In this document: positions 24,198 through 31,639 of the stretch, one piece after another
Layout of the letters: the number at the start of each line of letters is the position of its first letter
How positions within the stretch are numbered: position 1 is the stretch's first letter
NCBI RefSeq assembly: GCF_023276435.1
Contig: NZ_JALLPO010000016.1
Coordinates: 143,831-183,940, forward strand
Source: Sphaerisporangium perillae
GTDB lineage: Bacteria; Actinomycetota; Actinomycetes; Streptosporangiales; Streptosporangiaceae
DNA length: 40,110 nt
Direction of reading: 5' to 3'
Program-made: the position numbers and the translations under genes
The notes under the pieces: generated by a model
What the model was told of the DNA's origin: nothing
The model's database searches: none
The model's input: only the letters and a program-made list of their open reading frames with translations

Positions 24198-24605
24198 TCA
24201 GTCCTCCTCGCGCCCGCGCCTGCGGCGCGCCGGCTCCTCTGCGGGCTCGCTGATGAAGTCGCGCAGCCGCTCGCCGGCGGCCTCCAGCGCACCCTGGGCG
24301 ATGCCCTTGGTCTTCGACTTGGCCACGCCCTGCGTCATGTCCTGCATCAGCTCGGGAAGCCCCTTCTGGCCTTCCGCGAGGTCCAGCCGGTTGACCGCCT
24401 GGGCGAACCGCAGGTAGGTGTCCACGCTGGCGACGACGATACGGGCGTTGATGGTCAGCAACTCGATGCCCACCAGCGCGACGCTGACGTAGGCGTCGAT
24501 GACGAGGCCCTTGTCGAGGATCGTGTCGATCACGTCGGCCAGTCCGCCACCCGATGAGGACGGTCGTCCGGCCGCTCCGCCGGCTGAGGGCTGCACGATG
24601 GTCAT
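24198..24605 (-). CDS. gvpA: Gas vesicle structural protein GvpA
   Basis: This 135-residue protein is the likely main shell protein. The amphiphilic core [40 protein letters not shown] and [15 protein letters not shown] is the canonical GvpA fold that polymerises into the gas-permeable wall. Actinobacterial GvpA commonly has a longer, charged C-terminus, as here (residues 75-135, ending RRRRGREED). AAGGAG (24612-24617) lies 6 nt before the ATG. Directly upstream is not gvpZ but a decayed transposon end of about 250 nt, so the gvpA leader may have been altered by insertion. Confidence 0.93.
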   Translation of the reverse strand: MTIVQPSAGGAAGRPSSSGGGLADVIDTILDKGLVIDAYVSVALVGIELLTINARIVVASVDTYLRFAQAVNRLDLAEGQKGLPELMQDMTQGVAKSKTKGIAQGALEAAGERLRDFISEPAEEPARRRRGREED

Positions 24606-24619
24606 CGAATCTCCTTGAG

Positions 24620-24835
24620 TGTGGCGGCCCCGGGCTTCGGCCCTGGGGTGCAAACGCGGTACGGTGCGGCACGGGTTGGTGTAGGTCCGGGGTTGCCCGG
24701 CGGCGAGGACCAAGCCGTTGGGCTTACCGCCGGGCCGGCGGGATGTGCAGCTTGTGGAGGCTGCGTAAGACCCTGGCTTGGGTTCGTCCCGGGGGCTGTC
24801 GCCGGTGAAGCAGGAAGGTCCGACCTGCGAGGGTT
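24620..24835 (+). pseudogene. Decayed 3' end of an IS200/IS605-type tnpB
   Basis: The segment reads on the plus strand, opposite to the gvp genes. No open frame spans it, but near its end one frame gives [10 protein letters not shown] after stops (24801-24830), like the (P)VKQE tails of actinomycete TnpB proteins, and the nucleotide string GTGAAGCAGGAA followed by GCGAGGGTTGGAATCC is the usual run-up to the IS right end. Nothing of the RuvC or zinc-finger parts of TnpB is present, and no tnpA or left end is visible. It is a remnant; the remaining length and frame assignment upstream of 24780 are inferred. Confidence 0.6.
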
Positions 24836-24871
24836 GGAATCCTCCGGCTTCAGCCGCGGGGAGGAAGTCAA
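24780..24871 (+). ncRNA. Omega-RNA (reRNA) 3' scaffold at an IS200/IS605 right end
   Basis: GGAATC followed by CCTCCGGC-ttca-GCCGCGGGGAGG and then AAGTCAA (24836-24871) matches the conserved 3' structure of TnpB guide RNAs, as in the ISDra2 pattern GAATC-hairpin-GAGG-TCAA. In such RNAs the guide is the genomic sequence right after TCAA. Here that is 24872 onward, which contains the complement of the gvpZ stop codon and last codons. The RNA start is unknown; the left boundary given is approximate. Confidence 0.65.
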
Positions 24872-24876
24872 AGGCT

Positions 24877-26220
24877 CTACTCCTTGCGTTCGTTCTGTCT
24901 GGGGGCGGGCCGACGCCGTGGCGGGGGTTCCTCGTGCTCGGTCTCCGGCCTGCGCCGCCGCGGGGGCGCTTCCTCGTGCTCGCCGCTCTCGGAACGCCGG
25001 CCGCGCGGGCGCGGCTCCTCGCTCGCGGGCCTCTCGGGCCGCTCGGACCTCTCGGGCCGCTCGGACCTCTCGGGCCGCTCGGGCCGGGATGCCCGGCCGC
25101 GCCGCTCCTCCGCCGCGCTCTCGCGTCCCCTCGGCCTCTCCCGGTGCTCTTCGCGCCTCGGCCCCCAGGGAAGGCGCCGGCGCGTCCGATGCCCTTCGCC
25201 CTCGCGGGCCTCCTCGCCTTCGGCGCGCTCCGAAGCGGCGGGCGCGCCCTCGGGCTCCTCCTCGGGCTCTCCCTCTTCCTCTTCGGCCTCCTCCTCGCCT
25301 TCCTCCGGCTCCGCGCCCTCCTCGGCGGCCTCCTCGCCTTCTTCTTCGCCCTCTTCGCCCTCTTCGTACTCGGCTTCCTCGGGCTCGGGCTCCTCGCCGC
25401 GTTCGCGCTTCTCGCGCTCTTCCTCTTCACGAACGGCGGTCTCGTGGTCCTTGACGACCTCGCCCTCGTGGATGATCCCGCGCCAGCCCTCGACCTCGTC
25501 GGGATGCAGGAGGTCCTCGGTCATGATGTGCCGGCGGATGTGCTTGAACTCAAGGCGAGCCCGGCGGCCCTGCGCCCGCCACATGTTGCCGACGTGCTCC
25601 ATGAACCCCTTGGGGTGGTACTCGAGCACCATGAGCACCCGGGTCATGTCCGGGGTGAGGTCGTGGAAGGTCACGGTCCCGTCGACGTAGCCCTTCGCGC
25701 CCTGCGAACGCCAGATGATCTTGTCGTCCGGCACCTGCTCGGAGATCGTGGACTGCCAGGTCCGCCGCGACCAGAAGATCTTCGCCTGCCAGGTGAGCTT
25801 CTCGTCGCTCTCCTGGACGACCTTCTCGACCTTCTTCGTGAACTTCGGCCAGTCCTGGAACTGCGTCCACTGGTTGTAGACCACCCGGATCGGGGCGCCG
25901 ATGTCGAGGGACTCGACGATGTTGGTGAGCTTGAGCTTCTTGGTGCCTCGCCCGCCGAACCCCAGTTTCTTCTTCACGCCGCCCCACGCGAGCTTGGCCA
26001 GGCCCTTGAACCGGCCCATACGGCCTTCGGTCCCGGCCAGCTGCCCGACCGTGCGCATCCCGCCGCTCTCGGCGAAGTCGGTGAGCCGCTTGGTGGTGTC
26101 CTCGACCCTGCGCCGCACCGCGGAGAGCGCGAGCTTGCCCGCGAGGCCGGCGAGCCCGCGCATCTGGTGCTTGAGAGGGTTGGTCGCCGCGCCCGGACCT
26201 TCCTTGATCTCGCCCGCCAT
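24877..26220 (-). CDS. gvpZ: SRPBCC-domain gas vesicle cluster protein (GvpZ-like)
   Basis: This 447-residue protein has a helical N-terminus (1-95) and a SRPBCC/polyketide-cyclase-like domain (about 96-240: [54 protein letters not shown]). Such START-like folds bind hydrophobic ligands; in Streptomyces gvp clusters the equivalent gene is called gvpZ, with no proven role. The C-terminal 185 residues are an acidic Glu block (about 264-355) and then an Arg/Pro/Glu segment with ERPERS repeats from an 18-bp tandem repeat. GGAGGTGACC precedes the ATG. The gene ends 5 nt from the transposon remnant. Confidence 0.82.
   Translation of the reverse strand: MAGEIKEGPGAATNPLKHQMRGLAGLAGKLALSAVRRRVEDTTKRLTDFAESGGMRTVGQLAGTEGRMGRFKGLAKLAWGGVKKKLGFGGRGTKKLKLTNIVESLDIGAPIRVVYNQWTQFQDWPKFTKKVEKVVQESDEKLTWQAKIFWSRRTWQSTISEQVPDDKIIWRSQGAKGYVDGTVTFHDLTPDMTRVLMVLEYHPKGFMEHVGNMWRAQGRRARLEFKHIRRHIMTEDLLHPDEVEGWRGIIHEGEVVKDHETAVREEEEREKRERGEEPEPEEAEYEEGEEGEEEGEEAAEEGAEPEEGEEEAEEEEGEPEEEPEGAPAASERAEGEEAREGEGHRTRRRLPWGPRREEHRERPRGRESAAEERRGRASRPERPERSERPERSERPERPASEEPRPRGRRSESGEHEEAPPRRRRPETEHEEPPPRRRPAPRQNERKE
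25031..25084 (-). repeat. Three tandem 18-bp units in the gvpZ tail
   Basis: Units at 25031, 25049 and 25067 are identical over 18 bp except for one base near the end of the third (plus-strand CTCTCGGGCCGCTCGGAC). On the coding strand they give repeating ERPERS residues in the Arg/Glu-rich tail. Confidence 0.9.
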
Positions 26221-26226
26221 CGAAGG

Positions 26227-26937
26227 TCACCTCCGGGTCCGGTGGATCGGCCGTGTACGTGGCGGCGGCTGGTCACGGACCACCCGGCCGCGCGGCCTGG
26301 GCTCCTCGTCCTCGTCCTCGTCCTTCGGCCCCTCGTCCTCTTCGGCCGGCCTTCGCGTTCCGCGTCCGGCGGGCCGCTCGCGGTCCTCCGGCGGCCCGCG
26401 CCGCGGGGGAGGCTCCTCTTCGTACTCGTCCTCCTCCTCGTACTCCTCCTCCTCGTAGGGCTCCTCCTCTACGGGCTCCTCCTCGGCGCGCGGGCGCACG
26501 CGGGACCTGGCCGCGCGAAAGCCTCCCGTGGCCCGGTCGCGGAGGCTGGTGACCCCGCCCTTGGCCGTCTTGGTGGCCCCCTCGGCCGCGCCGGCCGTGG
26601 CCTCCTCCAGGCCCGCCGCGACGTTCGCCGCGTGCTGCAGGGCCTCGGCCCGGTCCTGGAGCTTGGTGCTGAGCGTGCTGACCTGCCTGCTCGCCGCCGC
26701 CTTCGCCGCGGCCTTCCCGGCCTCGAACAGGTCGCCCCGGACACTGTTGATGATCTTCTCCAGCTCCGGGGAGGAACCGGCCAGCTTCAGCCCCTGCTCC
26801 AGGAGGTTGCCGCGCGTGCCGCCGAGCCGCCCCGTGGCTCCCGCCACTCCCAGCGCGACCGCGAGCTTGAACCTGCGGTGCCGGCCGAGGAAGTAGCCGA
26901 GGGCGACGGCCAGGGCCACCTTCAGTCCGTCTGTCAC
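26227..26937 (-). CDS. gvpY: Gas vesicle cluster protein GvpY-like
   Basis: This 236-residue protein opens VTDGLKVALAVALGYFLGRH and RRFKLAVALGVAGATGRLGG, the glycine-zipper-like hydrophobic start of the Streptomyces GvpY family (often misannotated as DNA primase). A helical Ala-rich middle (AGKAAAKAAASRQVSTLSTK) follows. From about residue 150 the protein becomes a disordered acidic stretch (PYEEEEYEEEDEYEEE) and then a mixed Arg/Glu/Pro tail. The function is unknown; it could bind membrane or vesicle surface through the N-terminus. GTG at 26937 has AAGGAGG upstream. It is the first gene of the cluster and is followed by gvpZ 6 nt later. Confidence 0.78.
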   Translation of the reverse strand: MTDGLKVALAVALGYFLGRHRRFKLAVALGVAGATGRLGGTRGNLLEQGLKLAGSSPELEKIINSVRGDLFEAGKAAAKAAASRQVSTLSTKLQDRAEALQHAANVAAGLEEATAGAAEGATKTAKGGVTSLRDRATGGFRAARSRVRPRAEEEPVEEEPYEEEEYEEEDEYEEEPPPRRGPPEDRERPAGRGTRRPAEEDEGPKDEDEDEEPRPRGRVVRDQPPPRTRPIHRTRR

Positions 26938-27086
26938 GATTGCCTCCTTCTCCGGCTTCCCGTCTCGGGATCCGCCCGGTGAGGCCGCCTCCGGTTCACC
27001 TGGATTCGCGCCTGTCTGGCGCATGCGGCGGGAAGCGGGATGCCCCCGATGTACGGAAGCGGCTCACTTCCGGATCGTCGAGTGCC

Positions 27087-27111
27087 CTACCCGGCCACAT
27101 TGCCTCAGAAC
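27087..27111 (-). promoter_or_regulatory. Possible stress-sigma promoter of the gas vesicle cluster
   Basis: On the minus strand GTTCTG (27111-27106), 13 nt and GGGTAG (27092-27087) resemble a SigB-type promoter (GNNTN plus GGGTA). It would give a leader of about 150 nt before gvpY. The -35 match is imperfect and the spacer is 1 nt shorter than the usual 14-16. Confidence 0.3.
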
Positions 27112-27175
27112 GCTCATTGCCGGAAAAAGTGGACATGGAGCCCAAAGATGGTGAAATGTTCGCCGTCGTGCCGTC

Positions 27176-27193
27176 GCCCGCGTGCAGGCGGGC
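27176..27193. terminator. Short hairpin after def
   Basis: GCCCGC-gtgcag-GCGGGC is a perfect 6-bp stem with a 6-nt loop, about 38 nt past the def stop and upstream of the gas vesicle genes. It may separate def from the gvp transcript. Confidence 0.4.
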
Positions 27194-27230
27194 AGAGGGG
27201 CACGCGCGGTGGGAGGTGTGCCGGGAGGCC

Positions 27231-27710
27231 CTACGCCATGGCGGCGAGGAACCGCTCCCGCTCCTCGGCCGGGAGCCGGTCGGAGAACAGGACGCCGTCC
27301 AGGTGGTCCACCTCGTGCTGGAGCACCCTGGCCAGCATGCCGAGCGCGCGCACGGTGACCGGCTTGCCGTACATGTCGCGCCCCCGCGCGACGACCGAAT
27401 AGGACCGCTCCAAGGGCCACCAGAGGTTCGGCGCCGACAGGCAGGCCTCGTCGGCCACGACCGTGCGCTCGGACAGCTCCAGGCGCGGATTCACCAGGTG
27501 GCCGGACCTGCCGTCCAGCTCGAAGGTCAGCACGCGCAGCGGCACGCCGATCTGCGGCGCGGCGAGCCCCGCGCGGCCGGAGCCGGCACGCGTGGTGAGC
27601 TGGAGCGACTTCACCAGGTCGCGCAGCGGGCGGTCGAAGCTCGTCACCGGCTGGGCCACGGTGCGCAGCACGGGGTCTGCGAAAAGCCTGATCGGCTGGA
27701 CGCTGGTCAT
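27231..27710 (-). CDS. def: Peptide deformylase
   Basis: This 159-residue metalloenzyme removes the formyl group from new polypeptides. The three family motifs are present: GLAAPQIGV (motif 1), EACLSAP (motif 2, metal-binding Cys) and QHEVDHLDG (motif 3, HExxH). The ATG at 27710 gives the usual N-terminus (IRLFADPVLRTVAQPV) with GGGAG 5 nt upstream; an earlier in-frame ATG at 27803 would add 31 residues of atypical sequence. Motif 2 is followed by LWWPLERSY, so the region around the active site is somewhat unusual. Genomes of this group often have several deformylases; this may be an accessory copy. Confidence 0.9.
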   Translation of the reverse strand: MTSVQPIRLFADPVLRTVAQPVTSFDRPLRDLVKSLQLTTRAGSGRAGLAAPQIGVPLRVLTFELDGRSGHLVNPRLELSERTVVADEACLSAPNLWWPLERSYSVVARGRDMYGKPVTVRALGMLARVLQHEVDHLDGVLFSDRLPAEERERFLAAMA

Positions 27711-27936
27711 GCCGCTCCCGGGGGTGACGAGGACTCCGTGGAAGTTCCTGGAGAGGATGCCCTCCCGGCCGCCCGGGCAACCTTTGTAAATCCGTGTTGC
27801 CATCGTGATGCCTGTAGATCACATGTTTCGCCCGTGCGTCAGACGTAACGCCGATATCTGACATTCGTCGTCGGGCGGTGTGATCCGCGTCGATACCTTC
27901 AGGTCCTCCCACCCCCGGAGCAACGCAGGAGGAACC

Positions 27937-29301
27937 GTGACGGTGACGGAGGCGACCGAAACCACCGCGGCGAGAGGCCGCTGGATCAGCGACTGGAACC
28001 CGGACGACCCGGGCTTCTGGGAGAGCCGGGGCAAGGGCGTCGCACGCCGGAACCTGGCATTCTCCATCCTGGCCGAACACCTCGGCTTCACCCTCTGGAC
28101 CGTCTGGAGCATCGTCGCCGTCAAGCTCGGCGCCTACAGGTTCTCCACCGACCAGCTCTTCTGGCTGGTCTCGCTGCCCAACCTGGTCGGCTCGACGCTG
28201 CGCCTGCCCTACACGTTCGCGCCCGCGAAGTTCGGCGGCCGCAACTGGACGGTGGTGAGCGCCCTGCTGCTGCTCGTGCCGGCCGCCCTGCTCGCCATCG
28301 CCGTCGCAAACCCCGCCACGCCGTACTGGGCCTTCCTGCTCATCGCCGCGACGGCCGGCCTCGGCGGCGGCAACTTCGCCTCCAGCATGGCCAACATCAC
28401 CTACTTCTACCCCGAGCGCAGGCAGGGCTGGGCGCTCGGCCTGAACGCCGCCGGCGGCAACATCGGCGTCAGCTCCGTACAGCTCGTCATGCCGCTCGTG
28501 ATCACCGGCTTCGGGCTGGCGGCGGCCGGCCTGTTCTGGGTGCCCTTCATCATCGTGGCCGCGGTGGGCGCGTTCTTCTTCATGGACAACCTCACCACCG
28601 CCAAGGCGAGCGCGAGGGAGCAGCTGAAGATCGCCGGCCGGGCCCAGACGTGGATCATGTCCTTCCTCTACATCGGCACCTTCGGCTCGTTCATCGGCTA
28701 CACCACCGCCTTCCCCCTGCTCATCAAGAGCCAGTTCCCCGAGTACACCTCCGCCGTCACCTGGGCCTTCCTCGGGGCGCTCGTCGGCTCGCTGATCAGG
28801 CCGCTCGGCGGCAGGCTCTCGGACCGGCTCGGCGGAGGACGGGTCACGCTGTGGAACTTCGTCGCCATGGGCGGCGCCATCGCACTGGTCGGGTTCGGGC
28901 TCGGCGCGCACAGCTTCGTCTTCTTCTTCGGCTCCTACCTGCTCCTGGTGGCGCTGACCGGGATCGGCAACGGCTCCACCTACCGGATGATCCCGGCCAT
29001 CTTCAAGGCCAAGGCGGTCGAGGGCGTCTCCGCCGACGACCGGGCCGCGTACGAGGCCGCCGCCGCGAAGGGCAGGCGCGACAGCTCGGCGGCAATCGGG
29101 ATCATCTCGGCCATCGGCGCGTTCGGCGGGTTCTTCATCAACCGTGGCTTCGGCACCTCGATCGCGGCGACCGGCGGCGCGGGGGCCGCGCTGGCGGCGT
29201 TCGCCTGCTTCTACGTCCTGTGCGCGGCGCTGACCTGGTTCTGCTACCTGCGCACCGTCGGCGTGCGGCTCGCCCCCAGCCTCGCCACGGCCCGCGTCTG
29301 A
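27937..29301 (+). CDS. narK: Nitrate/nitrite transporter, NarK family
   Basis: This 454-residue MFS transporter of the nitrate/nitrite porter family is the entry step of the assimilation pathway encoded downstream. The two nitrate signatures are visible: GLGGGNFASSMANITYFYP and the later TGIGNGSTYRMIPAIFKAKA. About 12 hydrophobic segments are seen. The soluble loop VEGVSADDRAAYEAAAAKGR lies before the last helices, as in actinobacterial NarK. GTG at 27937 has AGGAGG 4 nt upstream; a second GTG two codons later has better spacing and is equally possible. It is divergent from def. A strong hairpin separates it from nasC, so it may be regulated partly separately. Confidence 0.93.
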   Translation: MTVTEATETTAARGRWISDWNPDDPGFWESRGKGVARRNLAFSILAEHLGFTLWTVWSIVAVKLGAYRFSTDQLFWLVSLPNLVGSTLRLPYTFAPAKFGGRNWTVVSALLLLVPAALLAIAVANPATPYWAFLLIAATAGLGGGNFASSMANITYFYPERRQGWALGLNAAGGNIGVSSVQLVMPLVITGFGLAAAGLFWVPFIIVAAVGAFFFMDNLTTAKASAREQLKIAGRAQTWIMSFLYIGTFGSFIGYTTAFPLLIKSQFPEYTSAVTWAFLGALVGSLIRPLGGRLSDRLGGGRVTLWNFVAMGGAIALVGFGLGAHSFVFFFGSYLLLVALTGIGNGSTYRMIPAIFKAKAVEGVSADDRAAYEAAAAKGRRDSSAAIGIISAIGAFGGFFINRGFGTSIAATGGAGAALAAFACFYVLCAALTWFCYLRTVGVRLAPSLATARV

Positions 29302-29323
29302 GCCCGCTTCCGGGAGCGGACCC

Positions 29324-29359
29324 CGCCCGGGCGGCACCACATCGGGTGCCGCCCGGGCG
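29324..29359. terminator. 15-bp hairpin after narK
   Basis: A perfect 15-bp inverted repeat (29324-29338 with 29345-29359) with a 6-nt loop lies 22 nt after the narK stop. It probably ends or attenuates the narK transcript before nasC. Confidence 0.75.
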
Positions 29360-29453
29360 AAGGCGCGTATCGCCGCTCACGGCCTGAGGCCGGTGATGTG
29401 CGCACATCGGACCCGCTCCGATGTGAACGCGGTTGGCGGCTTGTAGCACAGAG

Positions 29454-29491
29454 GTAACAGGAGGGACCCAACGGTGAAACGGCGTGAAAGC
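29454..29491 (+). promoter_or_regulatory. GlnR-box-like repeat over the nasC start
   Basis: GTAAC-N6-GACCC-N6-GAAAC-N6-AAAGC follows the 11-bp spacing of the GlnR consensus (gTnAc-n6-GaAAc, repeated). It overlaps the ribosome binding site AGGAGGG (29459-29465) and the GTG start, which is an unusual place for an activator site, so it may be a repressor site or chance. Confidence 0.3.
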
Positions 29492-31639
29492 ACCATCGAA
29501 CCCATGCCGATCTCACTTTCCCCGCCGGCGCCTGTGATGTCGCCGGTCCATCAGGGAGAGGCGACGCACTGCCCGTACTGCGCGCTGCAGTGCGGCATGT
29601 ACGTCAGCGGCGGCATCGGGGAGGCGGCGGGCGGCACGCTCACCATCACCCCGCGGCACGACATCCCGGCCAACGCCGGAGGGCTCTGCCAGAAGGGCTG
29701 GACGGCGGGCGAACTGCTCACCGGCGGCGTGCGGCTCACCACGCCGCTCGCCCGCGCGAGCCGCACGAGCCCCCTCGTGCCGGTGAGCTGGGAGGAGGCG
29801 CTCGACCGCATCGCAGGCGCCATCCGCGAGACCCAGGCGCGGCATGGCGCGGACGCGGTGGCCGTGTTCGGCGGCGGCGGCCTCACCAACGAGAAGGCCT
29901 ACCAGCTCGGCAAGTTCGCCCGGGTGGCGCTGCGGACCAGCCAGATCGACTACAACGGCCGCTTCTGCATGTCCTCGGCGGCCGCCGCCGCCAACCGGGC
30001 GTTCGGGATGGACCGGGGGCTGCCGTTCCCCATCACCGACCTCGCCGAGGCGGACGCCGTCATGATGGTCGGCGGCAACGTCGCGGAGACCATGCCGCCC
30101 TTTCTGCGGCACCTGAACAACGCGCTGATCGTCGTCGACCCCAGGGACACCCGGACGGCCAGGCAGGCCACGCTGCACCTGCGCGTCACACCGGGCACCG
30201 ACCTGGCCCTGGCCCTCGGGCTGCTGCACATCGCGATCACCGAGGGGTACGCCGACCAGGACTACATCGCCGCCCGCACCACCGGTTTCCCGGCGGTCCG
30301 CGAGTCGGTCGCCGCCTGGTGGCCCGAACGCGTCGAGCGGATCACCGGCGTGCCGGTCGCCCGGATGCGCGAGGCGGTCCACCTCCTCGGAGGCGCCGGC
30401 AAGGCGATGATCCTCACCGGCAGGGGCGCCGAGCAGCACTCCAAGGGCGTCGACACGGTGACCGCCTTCATCAACCTCGCCCTCGCCCTCGGCCTGCCGG
30501 GGCGGGCCGGCTCCGGGTACGGCTGCGTCACCGGGCAGGGCAACGGCCAGGGCGGCCGCGAGCACGGGCAGAAGGCCGACCAGCTCCCCGGCTACCGCAG
30601 GATCGACGACCCGGCCGCGCGCGCGCACGTCGCCGGCGTCTGGGGCGTCGACCCCGATGAGCTTCCCGGGCCCGGCCGCTCGGCGTACGAGCTGCTCGAC
30701 GCGCTCGGCACCGACGGCGGTGCCAAGGCGCTGCTGGTGTTCGGGTCCAACCCCGTGGTGTCGGCCCCCCGCGCGAGCCACGTGGCCGGGCGGCTCGCCG
30801 CGCTGGACCTGCTGGTGGTCTCCGACTTCGTGCTGTCGGAGACCGCCGCCATGGCCGACGTCGTGCTCCCCACCACGCAGTGGGCCGAGGAGCACGGCAC
30901 CATGACCAACCTGGAGGGCAGGGTGCTGCTCCGCCGCCAGGCCGTCGCTCCGCCCTCGGGGGTGCGGAGCGACCTCGCGATCATCTCCGCGCTGGCCGCG
31001 CGGCTCGGGCACGACGAGGGCTTCTCCGCCGATCCCGGCACGGTGTTCGACGAGCTGCGCCGGGCCAGCGCGGGGGGCGTCGCCGACTACTCGGGCATCA
31101 CCTACGAGCGCATCGCCGCCGAGACCGGCGTCTTCTGGCCGGCTCCCTCGCAGGACCACCCGGGCACCCCGCGCCCCTTTCTGGACCGGTTCCCGACGCC
31201 GGACGGCCGGGCCAGGTTCCTCCCGGTGGAGCACCGGCCGGTGGCCGAGGAGGTCGACGAGGACTACCCGTACTACCTGACCACCGGGCGCGTCCTCGCC
31301 CACTACCAGAGCGGCGCGCAGACCCGGCGCGTCGCGGCGCTGAACGAGGCGGCGCCCGAGCCCTTCGTGGAGCTCCACACCGACCTGGCCGAACACCTCG
31401 GCGTCGCCTCGGGCGACCTGGTCAGGGTGTCCAGCCGCAGGGGCTTCGCCGAGGCCGTCGCCAAGGTCGGCCGGGGGCTGCGCCACGACACGGTGTTCAT
31501 GCCCTTCCACTGGGAGGGCGCGAACCGCCTCACCAACCCGGCCCTGGACCCGGTGTCCCGGATGCCGGAGTTCAAGGTCTGCGCCGTGAACGTCGAGCGG
31601 GCCGGATCCCAGCCCTCCGATCGGGGGGAGGACGCGTGA
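29474..31639 (+). CDS. nasC: Assimilatory nitrate reductase, molybdopterin catalytic subunit
   Basis: This 721-residue molybdopterin oxidoreductase reduces nitrate to nitrite in the cytoplasm. The N-terminal [4Fe-4S] motif is C33-x2-C36-x3-C40-x31-C72, and C165 in NGRFCMSSAAAAA is the likely molybdenum ligand. Later segments (TGRGAEQHSKGVD, GSGYGCVTGQGNGQGGREHG, QWAEEHGTMTNLEGR) bind the bis-MGD cofactor. There is no signal peptide, which separates it from periplasmic Nap. It depends on MoaA/MobA (encoded at 3-5 kb) for cofactor. GTG at 29474 has AGGAGGG 8 nt upstream; an in-frame ATG at 29504 or 29537 is possible. Its end overlaps the next gene by 4 nt (GTGA). Confidence 0.94.
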   Translation: MKRRESTIEPMPISLSPPAPVMSPVHQGEATHCPYCALQCGMYVSGGIGEAAGGTLTITPRHDIPANAGGLCQKGWTAGELLTGGVRLTTPLARASRTSPLVPVSWEEALDRIAGAIRETQARHGADAVAVFGGGGLTNEKAYQLGKFARVALRTSQIDYNGRFCMSSAAAAANRAFGMDRGLPFPITDLAEADAVMMVGGNVAETMPPFLRHLNNALIVVDPRDTRTARQATLHLRVTPGTDLALALGLLHIAITEGYADQDYIAARTTGFPAVRESVAAWWPERVERITGVPVARMREAVHLLGGAGKAMILTGRGAEQHSKGVDTVTAFINLALALGLPGRAGSGYGCVTGQGNGQGGREHGQKADQLPGYRRIDDPAARAHVAGVWGVDPDELPGPGRSAYELLDALGTDGGAKALLVFGSNPVVSAPRASHVAGRLAALDLLVVSDFVLSETAAMADVVLPTTQWAEEHGTMTNLEGRVLLRRQAVAPPSGVRSDLAIISALAARLGHDEGFSADPGTVFDELRRASAGGVADYSGITYERIAAETGVFWPAPSQDHPGTPRPFLDRFPTPDGRARFLPVEHRPVAEEVDEDYPYYLTTGRVLAHYQSGAQTRRVAALNEAAPEPFVELHTDLAEHLGVASGDLVRVSSRRGFAEAVAKVGRGLRHDTVFMPFHWEGANRLTNPALDPVSRMPEFKVCAVNVERAGSQPSDRGEDA

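Noticed and set aside
24778..26982. Very long plus-strand ORF opposite gvpZ and gvpY, rich in Leu, Arg and Ala
   Set aside because: It is a shadow frame made open by GC bias. The minus-strand genes have ribosome binding sites, recognisable domains and operon spacing.
27064..29340. 758-codon minus-strand ORF across narK and def
   Set aside because: No domain is recognisable and it lies antisense to a clear NarK; it is a GC-bias artefact.
29513..31510. Minus-strand 665-codon ORF opposite nasC
   Set aside because: Composition (Asp/Val/Gly/His-rich) is typical of antisense frames in high-GC DNA; the plus-strand nitrate reductase is unambiguous.
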